Part shown: piece after piece, positions 1-16,252 of the stretch | Position numbering within the stretch: the stretch's first letter is position 1 | Layout of the letters: each line of letters starts with the position of its first letter | The notes under the pieces: model-generated | What the model saw: the letters and a program-made list of their open reading frames with translations, nothing else | Database searches by the model: none | What the model was told of the DNA's origin: nothing | Made by a program: the position numbers and the translations under genes | Assembly (NCBI RefSeq): GCF_003144195.1 | Contig: NW_020290100.1 | Location: forward strand, 1-50,262 | Direction: 5' to 3' | From: Ceraceosorus guamensis | Lineage: Eukaryota > Basidiomycota > Exobasidiomycetes > Ceraceosorales > Ceraceosoraceae | DNA: 50,262 nucleotides

Positions 1-3000
1 GAGGGGGGCACGCTCGTGCGAAGAGCGGATGGATCCAGCATGCGTAGCAACGGCTGCGTTTCGTTGTGACACGCTACAACAGCAAGTCGCGACTAGGGCA
101 CTATTACGAGTAGTCGTGAGTGTGAGCCAATGTGAGCAAGGCGTAATCAGCCATCGCGCCTGGAGGGCACTTCGGCTCCCACGACGACCCGAGTGTCAAA
201 TTGCGGTAGGCGGAGTGACCGCACGTGCTTCACGATTTCTCACGTAGAAGCTGACGTTCTTTGGGAGCCGTTGCGCAATTCGTAATTCGCCATTCACATT
301 TGCGAACTGATGCTGCTGGCTGAGTTTCGATGTGGCGCTAAAAACGGCGCGGAGATTCAAAGAGTTGGTCGGTGGGATAACACCTCACCCGGGACTCCAA
401 AGCTGCAGAGGCTCTTTCAAAGCGAGACATCCTCCTTCAATCAAAGCGTGTTTCCACGCTCGTCATTCAAATTATTTGCCGATATATCCTGCTTGCGAGC
501 TTGGCTTTGCGCCACACTATCAATGCCGATACGTATATACATGGATAGTGCGGCATGAAACCTCGACGCAATTCGCGCGTCCCGCTCGCACCGCAACGTC
601 GATATATTGCATGCCCCGACAGTGACTTTGATGAGGCAATATCCATGTTAGGCTGCTGTTAGCGAGTGAGCGGTTCAGATGCAGGATACCTCGCTTCTAA
701 GCGACTTACAAGCGAGCGCGCGGGCTTCGATGAGGCAAGACAAATGCACACATCATTTGAAGGAGCGGAGAAGTTGCAAAATAGAGTGAGAACTCAATCA
801 GAGTGGTGGGGTCATCATTGTCGGGGTCGAAAATGGTGGAACAATGGACATGTGAAGAATCACGAGTGATGACGGTCCACACCCAGCTCCACCAAGCTTT
901 TGCTCGACAAACATCCTTGGTGCTCTCGCGTTGCTGTTCCTGAATCACGAATCCTCTTCTTCTATGCTTTTCGTCAGCTCGTGTAGTTGGATTTCGTGTT
1001 GCGACTCGCGGCGTGCTGCTAACTCGACGAGGACGCTAGGTGCAGCATTCGAAGAAGTCACATTCGTCGACGTGTGTCGAGAATGCTCCCGACGGTTCAC
1101 AGCCAGGGGACTTCCCGGACGCGACGTCCGAACGCAGACCCTCTAGAGCGTTGGCAGCAGAGGGGCCGAGACGGTCCCAATTTCAGGTCAACGCCGGTGG
1201 CTGCTTCACAGTGCGACAGTGGCTGGCCACGCGGGCGGCAAAGCGTCCTAGCATATCGCGGGACGACGCTTGCGGGACGGAGTCGTTCGCCGTGCTATAC
1301 GCGACTGGGAGTACCCAGCATCCAAAATTTGCTGCGACGGCAATGCTTCGCAAGAGTCTGCCTATCTCGCATCCAGCAAGGGGCGCCGTGGCAGGCTCTT
1401 GCGAGCCTCGTTGGTATCTATTCTGACTCACGATTGTACTTCCTAAAATGGAGAATTTGATATCGCCGCTTGCAAAGGAAGTCCTCGAGCCTTGGGTGAA
1501 GAGACGTCGAGAGCCCATTCACTATTGGCACAATCGCCAAATAACTAACCAAATTCCTGTCCTCTTGAGCCCTCGGAGCTGCATGGCCCGATAGCCGTGT
1601 GTGGGAGACGCAACGCTCGGGTCGAGGCCTTCACTAGTCTAACAGCGCCTTGCGGTGCGCTGGCGATCATCCGGCTTCCTTTCGCATCGATCATGCGAAT
1701 GGAATGTCCAAGCTTTGTTGCCAATACTCAAAACTCCACGCTGCACCTTCTCCTGCTCTTCTGAAGCTTTCATGCCCGCACGGGCGCGGGCCCTTTGCAG
1801 ATTGGTGTGATGAGCTAACGACGATATTGCAAACTTCGACCATCGCGAACATTAAATCACGCGGCTTTCTCTATGTGTCCAGCCAGGAACTGGGTTCGCA
1901 CGTACTCGCGACTGCAGCTCTCCAGCGCGCCGCGCTCAACCCGCTGCCGCTTCTGAACTTACCGCGAGCGAGGTACGTAGCAAGCTTCGGCACTCGGACA
2001 TGAAATTCTCCGCGGATTCTCCTCCCATGCAGGCAGGCTCAGGGGAAAGCTGCTGCTGGGAATTTGCGACACTGACTGGAACCCAGCGGAATGGAACCTC
2101 GAGATCGTGGTCGACAGGTCTAGTGTGGCGGGTGCAACCATCTGCAAGGTGATGCGGCAGTCTATACTCTCGGGCCAATGCAGAACGTACCTTTGCTTAT
2201 GCTGAGCCCGAGGTGCAGCTAGGCAGCTGCATGAAAGGGGCTTAGAGCAGAGAGAGTGTCGCGCAGAGTCAGGTTCATAGCTCGCACACAGCTTTCATGC
2301 CGTTTACGGACTGCTCGCACGGTAAGGTGCGGTACCGGAGTCCGCTATGACGCTCTTCCTCTAGACTTGTGTGCTCACAAGACGGTGTAACGTCAGGCTC
2401 AAGCAGGCAAGCACTCACCATTTCTGTTTCACATCGGAATGTTCGTTGAAGCATCAAGCGTGTCCCAAAGACGAGCTGTGGACGGTGCCCAGGCCTCTGC
2501 GCAAAAGACGCATCTGGTTGCGGCGACCGACGTGGATGACTCTTTTTCCACGACTGCTTTCTGACTGCGCGGCAGGCCTAAATGTCTCTGCTGCGATCGT
2601 GTGGCCGCCGACAAGGGTCACGCCGCGCATCCAGGCGTCGAGATTCTGACTGCTCGATAGAAGATGCAATTCGTGACTACTACCAACCAGTGAGCAATCA
2701 AGAGCTCCACACGAAGCGTAGACGTAGACTGCTTCAACAAGCGGCGAGGTCTGCGCGTGGCGAGTTACTAGATATATGTAATTATTAGCGGATCGTGTCC
2801 ACCGCGCAGACCAATCCAGCAGCGGCTCTGCGAGATGCAAGCAGAATCAGAATGTGAGACCGGAGAACGGGCGTCGTGGGACACGGAGCAGCTTTAACAG
2901 GCACGCCCGGGGGTCTCTATTCGCACGCTCCTGTGCAAAGCTCCTCTCTTTCCCCCTAGGCCGCTGCGCTCACGCCTTGCCCGCAGCTGATCAGCATCTG

Positions 3001-3348
3001 CGGGCTGCGCACATGTGAAGCAACGAGCAGTGGCACTCAATCTCGAATGACTGTTCGTGCTACAACTACCACTTGTCATGATGGCCAATGGTTTTCATAT
3101 ATCGATCGACTCCCAGGGACTCGGGCAGCCATGCATGCAGCCGGCCGTCAGGTCCTAAGCGCAAATTGCGCTGCGTCATACACTTCGGAGCCGGCTGTTG
3201 GGTCTGACTGCTGCGATGCATGGGCATCTCAGGCGCACTGCTGGCGGCTGGCGCAGGTCGGGCATTCCGCTTCGCCACGCATTCATCTTGATTTTGACTG
3301 TCTGAGGGCGTGGCATGGCATGGTACTGCTACTACTACTACGACTACT
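1..3348. other. Gene-free stretch, left flank
   Basis: Open frames here are short, overlap on both strands and show no recognisable domain or plausible exon chain. Words related to TCACGAxT occur near 855, 944 and 1425, as in other gaps of this window. No tRNA-like B box was seen. A gene entering from the left edge cannot be excluded, but nothing supports one. Confidence 0.5.
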
Positions 3349-5999
<2,651 letters not shown>

Positions 6000-8900
6000 A
6001 TGGACCCTTCGCATCGAGCCGCGCTGCCTCGCAGACCCTCAGACGACTACTACACCTCGACACTCGACACCTCGCACGAGCCGCGCCTCATTGCGTTTTC
6101 CGATTCTACCACCCCTTCGGCGGCTTCGCGCCCTCGCAGGCCAAGTCTGCTGAACCTGGCCAAGTCACCGGAGGTGCTCTACGGCAGCATTCAGCTTCCT
6201 TCGAATCACAGGCGCAACTCTGCTGCACGATCTAGCAGCGGTCCAGAGGCTGCAGCGGGCATCCTTGCAGGCACTCGGCGCGAGATGCCCGCTCGCCCCT
6301 CATGGATGAGTCCTGACAGGCCCACAGTCGGACTGGGGGGACATGGTGCACGCATGCTGGACGAGGAGGAGGAGCCGCGGCCCCGCTACGGCGTTCGAGC
6401 GGATGTATCGAGCGTCGACGAGCGTTCCATCTCCACGACTGCGCCACATTCGAGACATCGAAGTCCTTCATCGTCGTTGAGCAATGGTTTGAGGAACCCT
6501 TCCCTCCACGCCCATCACTCCACACGTCCACGACCACCCGATGGTCACGATCTGCCTAGCGCGCCAAAGCCTGCTTCAACCCCCACCCGCACCGACAGCT
6601 TTCTCGCGTCCCTTATGCGTGCGGGCAGCGCGACAGCAAGCTCACCGACTTTGGAGCGTGAACCGATACCGTCGCCTACATTGACCTGCGCATCCGCTCC
6701 ACCACCTGGGCAAGTAAGATCCAACAGCCCTGTCTACTCGAGCACGTCTGGAAGGGGCGCGCCTGTTCACGTCGGCAATCACAATCGAATGCCTTCTCAT
6801 CCCCCCTCGAGGCCCTCGTCACGTGCCTCTGCAGACCGCGAGCTTCATGATCCACGCCTGACCCGCCATCTACACGACAAGGACAGCATGCTTGGCATGC
6901 AACGGCAGACCACCGACCGTCAACGTACTGTGAGCGCGTTTGGCCATCCAGATGCACGAGTCGGATCTGTAGCGCCGCTCAGTTCTAGTCCAAGGCTGCC
7001 AGACTTTGCGACCTTTTCTCGCCGCGTCGCGGAATCGGGCAGAGCGGATGGCGACCACAGTGGCTCCTCTGCCAGTACACCTGTACTCGGGAGTCGGCCG
7101 GTGTATCCCAGTATGCCGGCGCACCCAAATGCTTCGGCATTGGATTCGAGGTTGATGGTGACTCCGTCGCGCTCGCTGCGAGTCGGGATGCATCGGCGCA
7201 ATGCCAGTGGAGATCAGATCTTGGGCAAGCGCAAAGGCGATTGGGCAGGTGACGCTGCGCCCCCGGAACGCAACTCTCACGCGCACTACTCTGTCAATCA
7301 TCCCAGTTCCATGCCTGGCAGGCAGCCGCCCCCTCCACCACTGGCTTTTCCGCCATCGCGCTCGGCCACGGCCTCGCAGTCCAATGACCTGCACTACCGG
7401 GAAAGTCACACGCAAGAACCTGCCTACGCTTCGCCGACTGTTCAGCAGTCGTTTTCGAATACGTCCTACCAACCGTCTATCGTGCGTGGAGCGCAGTTGA
7501 CTCGCCAAGTGGAGCGCCGCGAGCAGCACAGCAATACGAGGCGACTACTGCTCCTCCACATCGCTTCTCTACGCGAGCAGACTTCTGGCGTACATCCCGT
7601 CGCCACCACATTCCGCGTCAGCCACGCCGCAGTGGCGCAAAAGTCGTACGGCGCCGAAAAGCGCTTCTTGTGCCCACCGCCGAGCGTCACGGTCAGAGGT
7701 GCGCCGCTGCGGGCATATGTCCCGAGCGACTCCAAGACGCAGCATCGCATCCTGATGCGTGTGACTGCCGTGGGCCCTGACGGAAGGCCTACCCAGTACG
7801 ATGAACTCGACGGTAGGGATCCCGGCGTTCATGGAAGAAGCGTTGCTGCCGAGCAATTGGCTCTAATGCGGGCAGATGAAATGTGGCCGAACGGAGTCTA
7901 CTTTCTCGGACTGCACGTGGGAGGGGACATGCGCAGCGACGGTGCCTCCAAGACATTTAAATTGCAGGTCGAGATGCTGACTCCTCCAGGTCTCAATGCT
8001 GCGCATTCAGCCTTTCCCCATGGCGTTCCCAACACGCTCGCTGGCTATGATGCGCGCCCATGGGCTTCCTTTCTTTCAAGTCCAATTAGCGTGATCAGCA
8101 AACCGGCAAGAAAGAGCGCCAAGTCTCGCAACACCTCTAGCACCGTCATGGCGAACAGCTTCGTCTGCCTTTACAACAGAGTCAACAGCCAGACGGTCAG
8201 AACCAGATTCTTGGGTATGGAGACTGAGCAGTCGAGGAGCGGACCGATCAGCCGCCTCACAGCGAAGATGGACGGCTGGACACCTCTACGCGTCGAAGTC
8301 ATTGGACGGCCATACAAGAACGTCGAGTTTACAAACGAGCCGCTCATGTATGGCCACATTATCGTTCTGCGAGACGAGGCAGGTCTCTCCTCGGATCCTC
8401 TTCTGGTTTGCCGAGTCGACAAGGGCAAAGTCGAGCTGTGGGACCATGCCAGTGGAGAGCGCTCGAGCTCGAGTGTTGCCTCGGACGGTATTCGGAGCTT
8501 TTTCAAGCTCACCGAGCGAGGAATGCGCGAGCTGGCATCTCAAGCTCCGCACCCAAACGATCCTCCAAGATACGGTCGAGGAGCCGCGGCTGAGACTGCG
8601 AAGATCGCTCTTGATGAGCATGCCGCCCAGCAGCGCTCTTCCGTTGATGCAGGCGAAGGCTCGACCACTCCTGGCGTACCAGGACAAAACGCGAGTCCGG
8701 TTAGTCAGATGCAAAAAGTTGCGCTGCTGAGGATTCTTCCCAGCTACGTACGCTGCGACATGGACGACGCCTCGTTCGTTACCTTGACACTGCCCAGTCA
8801 GCATCGCAATTATCTTTGCTCGACGGTTCCTGAGCGACGACATGAGCTCGGCTCTCAGCGGTCTCCTGAATCGGGCAACGGTTCTTGGACGGCTGCGCAG

Positions 8901-9909
8901 CGACCGAGAGCTCATGGTCATGATGCTGTCACATCGCAAGAGGTGGCGCGGAGCACCGCATACGCGCATGCTCGCTGCAGTGACGCCCCTTCAGGCTACC
9001 CGAACAAAAAACGCTTGCCAGCCTGGTCCTCGACGGTCGAGCCCAGCCAAGGGCGAGAGCATGCTGAACAACGTGCGAGTCACGCACCGCGGCAATCTGC
9101 ACACTCGGCATCGCATGGTGCCGCCGGCCCAGCCTCAGCATCCCTCCTTGAGGCCACTTCGGCAACATACGCCATACCCTCAAAAAGCGATCGAGAGGCA
9201 AGAGTAGGCTCAGGCCAGTTTGCAGATCACGTCGAGGTCGATGTGGTGGACGACACGCTGTGCTGGTCCGTTGTGATGGTCCGTGAGTAAATCGAGGTGG
9301 GAGATTCATCGCTCGCTCTCAGAAGCTCACGCATTTTCTGCATCGTTCTACTTGACAGATCAACTCGAATACACCTACATCGATGCCAATACTGCGCTAT
9401 CGGGACCTGGCCATCAGCCCCAGCCCATCAGCAACCTGCCCGTCACACCTTTCTCTGCGGTTGCAAGCAAGCCCTTCTTTGATCCAACGGAGAACAGGTT
9501 GAACTTTGCTACGCGGGATCTGTTCTATCCATTCCCAATGGACGATGGCGGCCCACCATGTCAGATAGCCTCGGAAATCTGGATTGGCGATCTTGGCCCC
9601 CTTCGCTTCGAGGTGCGCGGACCTCGACAACGCTCTGATCGCGATCCTCCGCCGCTCCACAATGACGTTGTCGTCACCTTGCCGCCGCCCGACGAGATGG
9701 CTGGAGCGGTTCATCGCGCTCTGACCGCTGCGTATCCAAACAGCTCGCCTGCGGAGCTGGAGGCAGCCAGTCCCGTAGGACTCCCAATCAGCTTGGTCCG
9801 AGGATTCGACGGTATCGCCTACCCGTCGGAGCATAAAATCTTCCTCGACAGAATGCAAAGCTCTCTTGCGCCCGACGCAGTCCAGCTCTACAGCATTCGC
9901 ATAGAGTGA
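6000..9909 (+). CDS. CSL (CBF1/Su(H)/LAG1) family transcription factor
   Basis: This encodes a DNA-binding protein of the CSL family, the fungal relatives of the Notch effector RBP-J, which act in the nucleus as transcription regulators. Exons are 6000-9282 and 9359-9909, giving 1277 aa; the 76-bp intron has donor GTGAGT, acceptor CAG and phase 1. The first 520 or so residues are low-complexity (Ser, Pro, Arg, His). The N-terminal Rel-like DNA-binding part follows, with QKSYG at 547-551 and then EKRFLCPPP. The beta-trefoil shows YNRVNSQTVRTRF near 723-735, YGHIIVLRDE, and PVSQMQKVALL near 900. Low-complexity inserts lie at about 825-895 and 940-1075. DTLCW near 1085 and the spliced C-terminus form the Rel-like C-terminal domain. 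The start is the first ATG of the frame. The long N-terminus suggests the Cbf12-like fungal class rather than the Cbf11-like one, which is inference. Confidence 0.93.
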
Positions 9910-9972
9910 GCCACGCTCCCTTGTTCTTTACCCCGCCTCTCGACTGTTCTCTCCTCGCATCTCTCTCGATGT

Positions 9973-9980
<8 letters not shown>

Positions 9981-10008
<28 letters not shown>
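9981..10008 (+). repeat. (CT)14 dinucleotide repeat
   Basis: Fourteen perfect CT units start about 70 bp after the CSL stop codon, probably within its 3' untranslated region. Confidence 0.9.
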
Positions 10009-10011
<3 letters not shown>

Positions 10012-13000
10012 ATGCCTGTCGGTCATCGTGTCCCTGCACTTAAAGGTCCCGCTAATTCCCGCGCTACGGCCCGGTCATGCCTGTTGCCGCGTGTAAAATA
10101 GACTGCCTCTTGCGCACCTTGCGTCTCGTTGCGCGCATCGCTGGCCGGCTGCTGCTGCTCCCACGACGATTCACAATCACAATCCCTACATTCAGTCTTG
10201 CTGCGAGCGGGGAAGCGTCGGTAGCGCACACCTCGGATCGCTTTCGCCAAGCTTTGCGATTGACCTGGCCTTGTGCTTTTTTTTTTTGACATTTGCCGCT
10301 GCGCTCCGGTCAGTGTCACCATTTCGCCGAGCCGGATGACACTGATCCTCGCTCCTTCTCGTTGTCGAACTTCTCCGCGGCGGCACGCTACTCCGTGTTC
10401 TAGTATTCGTTTCCATTTGCAAGGGCAATCAATCGAAGCCCGTCGGAAAGAAGATGCGGTGGACTGAGACAAGGTTGCGTCACGTGCGCGTATCGCAGCG
10501 CTACCTCATATATTGATCGACTCGGGTGCTGGTTTTTGACAATCGCTGTTCTGGGACATTCGCGCAACTCGCCATCTGGGGCTTTGCTGAGGTAGGTGTA
10601 TGTGTGATGCAGATGCACAGTGCAGCGTCTTGCAGCGCCGATCGACGGGCTATGTTCCAAGCTGCAAAAGAGTTGCATGCTATGCAGGCACGCTCATGAA
10701 GAAGCAGCCCGCAGCAAGCAGCATGGGCGTTCACAGAACGACCGACGTGCCAAATGTTTACATGCTGATGAGGAAGCGAGCGACGGCCGAGGGCCATTGA
10801 TATTGCCATGCCCCTTCCATTCGCTCGTCGGAGGAGCAAGTACAATTGCGTTGTCGAGCCTTGCCGAGCTGCAGGCAGCACATCTATCAGACTAGTGCAT
10901 TCATCACTGAACTGTGCTTACGCTCCTGAGTCGCGAGCGACACGCTGTAAAGCACAGCAGAGATCCAAATGCGGTTCAGGGTCGCATGCTGAATGGGCTA
11001 AGTGGCCAGCAGCATGCAAGAGTGTGACGATCGGACGCCAAGACCATGAGGTTGGCCGATTCGCAAATCAGGAATATTCTTGAAGGCGAATCGAGAATGG
11101 TTGCAGAAGATGACCGCTGATACACCATGTATGACCACCGATACATCGCTATATGTGGGAAATTGGTTCCATTCATTTAGCGTCGCTCCGCACTAAGATC
11201 CGAGTCGTGAGTCACAGTTGCATGGGCACTGACGGTCAGGTATGGCTGACGGCACCGTTATATCGTCGGCCGACAGAGGTGGGCGGGTGAGTACCGTCAC
11301 GATGGCAATCAAGAATCAAGAATCAAAATCTCCCGTCGGGGAGTTCGCGGCAACACTCGCGAACAGTCACGTGGGGACCAACAAGGAAATTGAAAAAAAA
11401 AGTGCGGGTGACGGGAAAGAGGGGTTTGACCGCGGACAAGTGGGGAGCCATCAGGGTCGCGCATGCATCACACATCACATGCAGCAGGGACGGAGCCAAA
11501 ATGGTGACCGGAGTGGAATGAGGTGTGATTGAAAGGATTCATTGGATGGAAGGGAATTCTTGCTTGTGAATCAAGATTGCACGCACGGATGATATCGAAT
11601 CAATTCAATCCATTATTACAAGCCAGCGCGGAGCGATGCTAATTGAGTGTGTGTATCAATGCGATCCACTTGAATCATCGTGTGGCGTCACCACGCATGC
11701 ACTACCTTGCGCGCTGGGGCGGCTCAGCGGCGTCTCACCCGAAGTCTATCATTTTTGATTCAACATGCATTGTTAAGAGCTTTGGTTAAGGATGAGACCG
11801 TTGCTGCAGGGGGCGTGGTCGCGCTCGAGTCTTTTCACATGCGCTGCGAACGGATTTCGATCAGTGTCTCCCGGGTCAGCGAATCGAGGGGTCGAAGACC
11901 GGTTCAGTCACTCACTCACGTGACTTGACGCGCACACGGCATCAGCTCACCACGCGAATCAGCCACCTTGGCTTGCAGGCACGTGTATGGTCAGTTTTGA
12001 GTGAGAAGAGGGTGACGAGTCGCAGCGACAGTCAAGCGTAGTCTTGAGTAGTCAGTCGTGGGTAGTAATACTCACGACAAGTCACCAGTCACAGCCATGA
12101 GTCGTGAGTCTGATGACTTAAAAACCACGTGAATGCACAACGCGAAGCCGCATCATTCACAGCGCAAGTCAATCCATGAATCTGCATGGCCGCGCAGCTT
12201 CTCGATAAGTGCGGGTGGTGGGGCGCACATTTCCATCGAAGTCAAACGGTGCAACCCAGCACCTGGGAGATTGTCGTGGTGCCGCTCTTTAGTCAAAAAG
12301 ACCAGCGGAATAGATGAAGCGAGCAAGTTTCTCATTCTGCCTCTCACTCTTGCGGGCGCAAGTTGTGGGACAGCTTGAACAAATATCCGGGGTGCTTCAG
12401 GATACTCACAAACAAGCGCGATGCACGCCGTGCGTGCCACTTCGTCCTGGCCGAATACGCTCCCGTCTATTTCGCTCATAGCACAGCCACGGGCTTGCAA
12501 ACACGCACGTGCATATTATTGGTCACTCATCCCGAGAGCTGACGATCGGCCGGGCAACCCTCCCTGACGAAATGTGAGGCCCAGTCGCATGATACCAAGC
12601 CAGAAGTGGCTGCCACACGATGCAAATGCTTGGCGACTCGAGCGAGAGACCAGGGGGGGATGAATCGACGAGCCATACCCTCTTGCCCACGAACAGGACT
12701 CAAGATTGCTGCCAATAGCTCAAATCTCGATATCCGACTACGCGCAAGTCTGCCAGTCTCCATGGTCTACGCCGCAGACGGCCCTCGACGCGCCATCACT
12801 TATACTTGCCACCGACTCATGTGCTCATGGTCATCTTCGAGCCACCAAGCGGTCGGGTAGCTCGACTCGAAGCTGACAGAGTGGCCGCCACACCATGCAC
12901 GCACATGCTGTACAATCGTCAACCTGGGCTTCAGAGAATCGCGAAGCACACCTCACGTCTGCTGCATGCTGATGCTTGCAGCATGTATGCCGCGGCCTGT

Positions 13001-16000
13001 CGGGGTTCAGAGAATTCTCGTATGCCGACCTTGGCGGTGCCGAGAGTCATATGCCGGACTCATGACTGCTATGTACGCACACATCACCTTCGTTGCCATC
13101 ACAAGCATCACACTGCATATGTGTTTGGCCCGCGCGCTCGCTGCGGAATCCGCGCCGAACCAATTTCTGAGTGCTTCTCAGAGCTACAGGTGCAGACGCG
13201 CGGATGACTCTTGAAGTGTGTGCTTCACGCTGCCGGAGAGCCTCGATCTTGAGACTTGCACAGCTGAGACTATGCGACTATTATGCGCCAGTCTCGCCGC
13301 CAGCGAACGATCTATATACACATATTCTTTTGAAGCCCTGAAACTTACTCGACTGTCCAAGCGGTCAAAATAAGGCCCGATGAGCCTCTATTTATAGCTT
13401 CGACGCTCGCGGCCTAGATTTGACTCATATATGTTCAACTTGCATACAAGCTGTTCATTGCGCCGGGGTGTCACACGAGCATCCGTGACTACAATGAGTG
13501 TGGAGCGACGTTGAGTAAATGGAATCAAATGAAATGAAATGTGTTTGCTGATGTTGCAGTCAGAAGAGTCTTACCCGACAGCTAACAGCATGCAGTCACC
13601 AATCTGTTCAAATTTGTAGCTTCGCGGATCGCGCGGGGCTCGCGCGACATTGCCTTCACGGTTGCTCGTGCCCAGTCCATCGTTCGTGGCTGCGTGGCGC
13701 CGAACGCTGTTCGCGTGGTCACGAATCGCAAAGGCATATTTCTGACGGTGCCTGAACACACACCTCTGCCCGCACCGAGTGTAGCGGATGATACGGTCGC
13801 TTTCACGCGGGCGCGGGCTCCCTCCCCGCCCACGTCGCGAGCCTAAACAAAGCTCGGGAGACGTGTTGCAAATCCATTCCCGCTCGGGCCTCGCCCTGCG
13901 TGCGCATGGTGAACATGAAGCAAACAAGCCCATTCTTGCTCCGGCGCTAACGCAAGCCAGAGGAACGCGTAGTGTGCCGCTGCACTGGGTTCGCGTCGAC
14001 CCTTCCCGCTCGCGGAAATGGCGCATTCATACAATCACACATGCGGTGCATGGTCGCAAGGCAGCTACAGGAGCAGCAATTCCGCGCGAAAAAGGCGAGT
14101 CAAGAGTCAAAAATTGGAAGCAGAGCTGACGTTCTCTTCAGAAAGTGCCTGAGCTCGGCGTGGCTGGATAAGTGTGCAAATCAAATGGTGAAAGATGTCT
14201 TTGCTGTGCCGCGTCAGTCAATTGAGTGTTGCACTCTTTGGTCAAGAGCACTCAAGACTGAAGCAAGCAAATCATATCATGCAGTCCGTAATACACCCTT
14301 GTACGTATAGCTCACGCTTGCTGGTCTGCGCGGGCCGTGCTGGGCGCCGAGGATCGACAAGCTCTAAAACGCCATGCGCGCGTACATCACACACGCACGG
14401 CGCCCGCGGCCGCCACCTCTACGACTCGCTTGATGTCGCCTGACGGCCGGCGTGCAAAATTTCGCTTCCCTTCAGGCTCACCGTGATGAAGCCAGCTGAC
14501 GGTTCGTAGTCAAAGCTTCGCGGGAAAGGCCCTGCGGCGGGACTTGACTCCAAACCACTCACGTTAGCCCAAGGCAAGCATTGAGATGGTCTGTGAAAGT
14601 ACGAGCTGGTGGAGAGCCTTCTCAAATTTTGAATACGCCACCTTATTGCCGCATGGTCATCACCGCCAAGGCTTGCCACCACTCGGCGCTCTTAGCAGCA
14701 AGCTGCTGTGCGCCGCGATGCGGCAGACCCTTGAATTTGCATAAGGTCTACATCTTGCTGCTGCTGCTGTCGCTGCAGCTATAGCCGCTTGCAGCAGCAG
14801 ACGCAGGCTCAAACGCGCTCGACGACAGCATCACGCGCCAGACCCCGGACGGCCGGCGCGAGCATATGCGTGTTATTTGAAGCCGCGTGACAAGAAGGAA
14901 GAGTGTGCTCCGGCTCACTCACGACTCGCGACTTATACATGCAGTCATCTGTGTAGCGCCCGCCTCGCATCGCTTCTGCGGATCCCATTCGCATCCATCA
15001 GCAGCTGGATGGCGATCGCTTGCAGATGTCAAGAGCTGCTCTCGTGCTGTCTGCCTGCAAGAATTCTGCAGGCAGATTGTGCGGTAGAGTAGTGCGACCA
15101 AGGGTCCAACGAAGCCGTAGGCGATGCGATGCCATATCGCTCCCCCTCCCCTTCTGCTTCGCACGCAGTGCCAATGCCCGTGCGCATACAGCAAGCGCGG
15201 GGGCAGCCTGCTAGGCTAGGAAGACCAGACCGCGTGGTGTGAGACAGGCATTTCTGCGTCAATCAGTGCCGAATTACCGGATTCGAGCCACACGATTCGA
15301 TGTGATAGTCGTGAGTATCACACGTACGTACGCAGCGGGTCGCAGCCCGCGCACACCTCTTGGCCGCCAGGACGCAGAAGCAGCAATTGCTGCTTGAGCC
15401 TTCGGGAGTCGTCACCCTCCGCAATCTGCGCGTGAAGGTATCATTTAGACGGGACTAGCTCGGATGCTGGCAGACGCACAGCCAAATGGAAGAAGAGTAC
15501 AGCAGGATGCGTGTTTGATGTGTGCTTGCTGTAGCAGACCGCTCCACTGTGCCTGACACTGAAACTCTTCCCGCTCTGTCACAATCCCATCCCGCCGCCA
15601 TTCGTGAGTGCATGGCAGCGGGCCAGATTGGTCACGATTGACACCTTTCGGCGGGCATTTCGCCTCGCTACTCCATCCGCTGTGCGGTGTTTCCGGAACT
15701 CGTCACTCTTCACAGTGACTTTGCAGCGCCGATCCATACTTGCCAGCAGCGGCAGAGGCACGACCCGCTCAAGCGGACCCTTGTCTCTCATTCCGTCACC
15801 GAATCAGCTCATCACCACGATAACCATTTTGCTTTGGGAGCGGGGATCGCTAGAGCTGCTTTCCACAACAAAGCGCGAGACGCGACACCGATTCAGCTTT
15901 CTATACATGGCTCATCGACATCCCGACGATCCTGCTCTACTCGCAACCACTCTTGCCCCAACCATTCACCTCTAACTCGTCTGACCCTCGGTACCTCACC

Positions 16001-16240
16001 ATACGACCTCGCGCCGCTCTACGCTGACATCTAGCGAATCCTCATCCTCGCCATCCTCATCCTCGAGATAGCGCAGCATTCGAAGCCGTTCGCTCTTCGT
16101 CCGCAGAACTGCATCTCCGCGTCAACGCTTCACGAACAGACACTCACGGTGCTAGGCTGGAACTAGCTTCTAACAGCATCCTCGACGACACCTCGCCTGT
16201 GCAATCCCTCGCCAGTCAGACCCTGCTTCTACATCAACTT

Positions 16241-16252
16241 CTTCAGGTGAGT
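16241..16252 (+). promoter_or_regulatory. Candidate 5' leader splice donor (CAG|GTGAGT)
   Basis: CTTCAG|GTGAGT at the end of a pyrimidine-rich stretch matches the donors of the real introns in this window. Paired with the CAG at 18721-18723, five bases before the cyclin ATG, it would define a leader intron of about 2.5 kb. A second GTGAGT donor at 18280 would give a shorter intron of about 0.44 kb. This is inferred only. Confidence 0.3.

Noticed and set aside
13571-14026. 151-codon minus frame in the 8.8-kb gap
   Set aside because: No domain, Arg- and Cys-rich composition typical of chance frames in GC-rich DNA, and no splice partners.
15281-15300. GATTCGAGCC word resembling part of a tRNA B box
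   Set aside because: No matching A box or cloverleaf pairing could be built around it.
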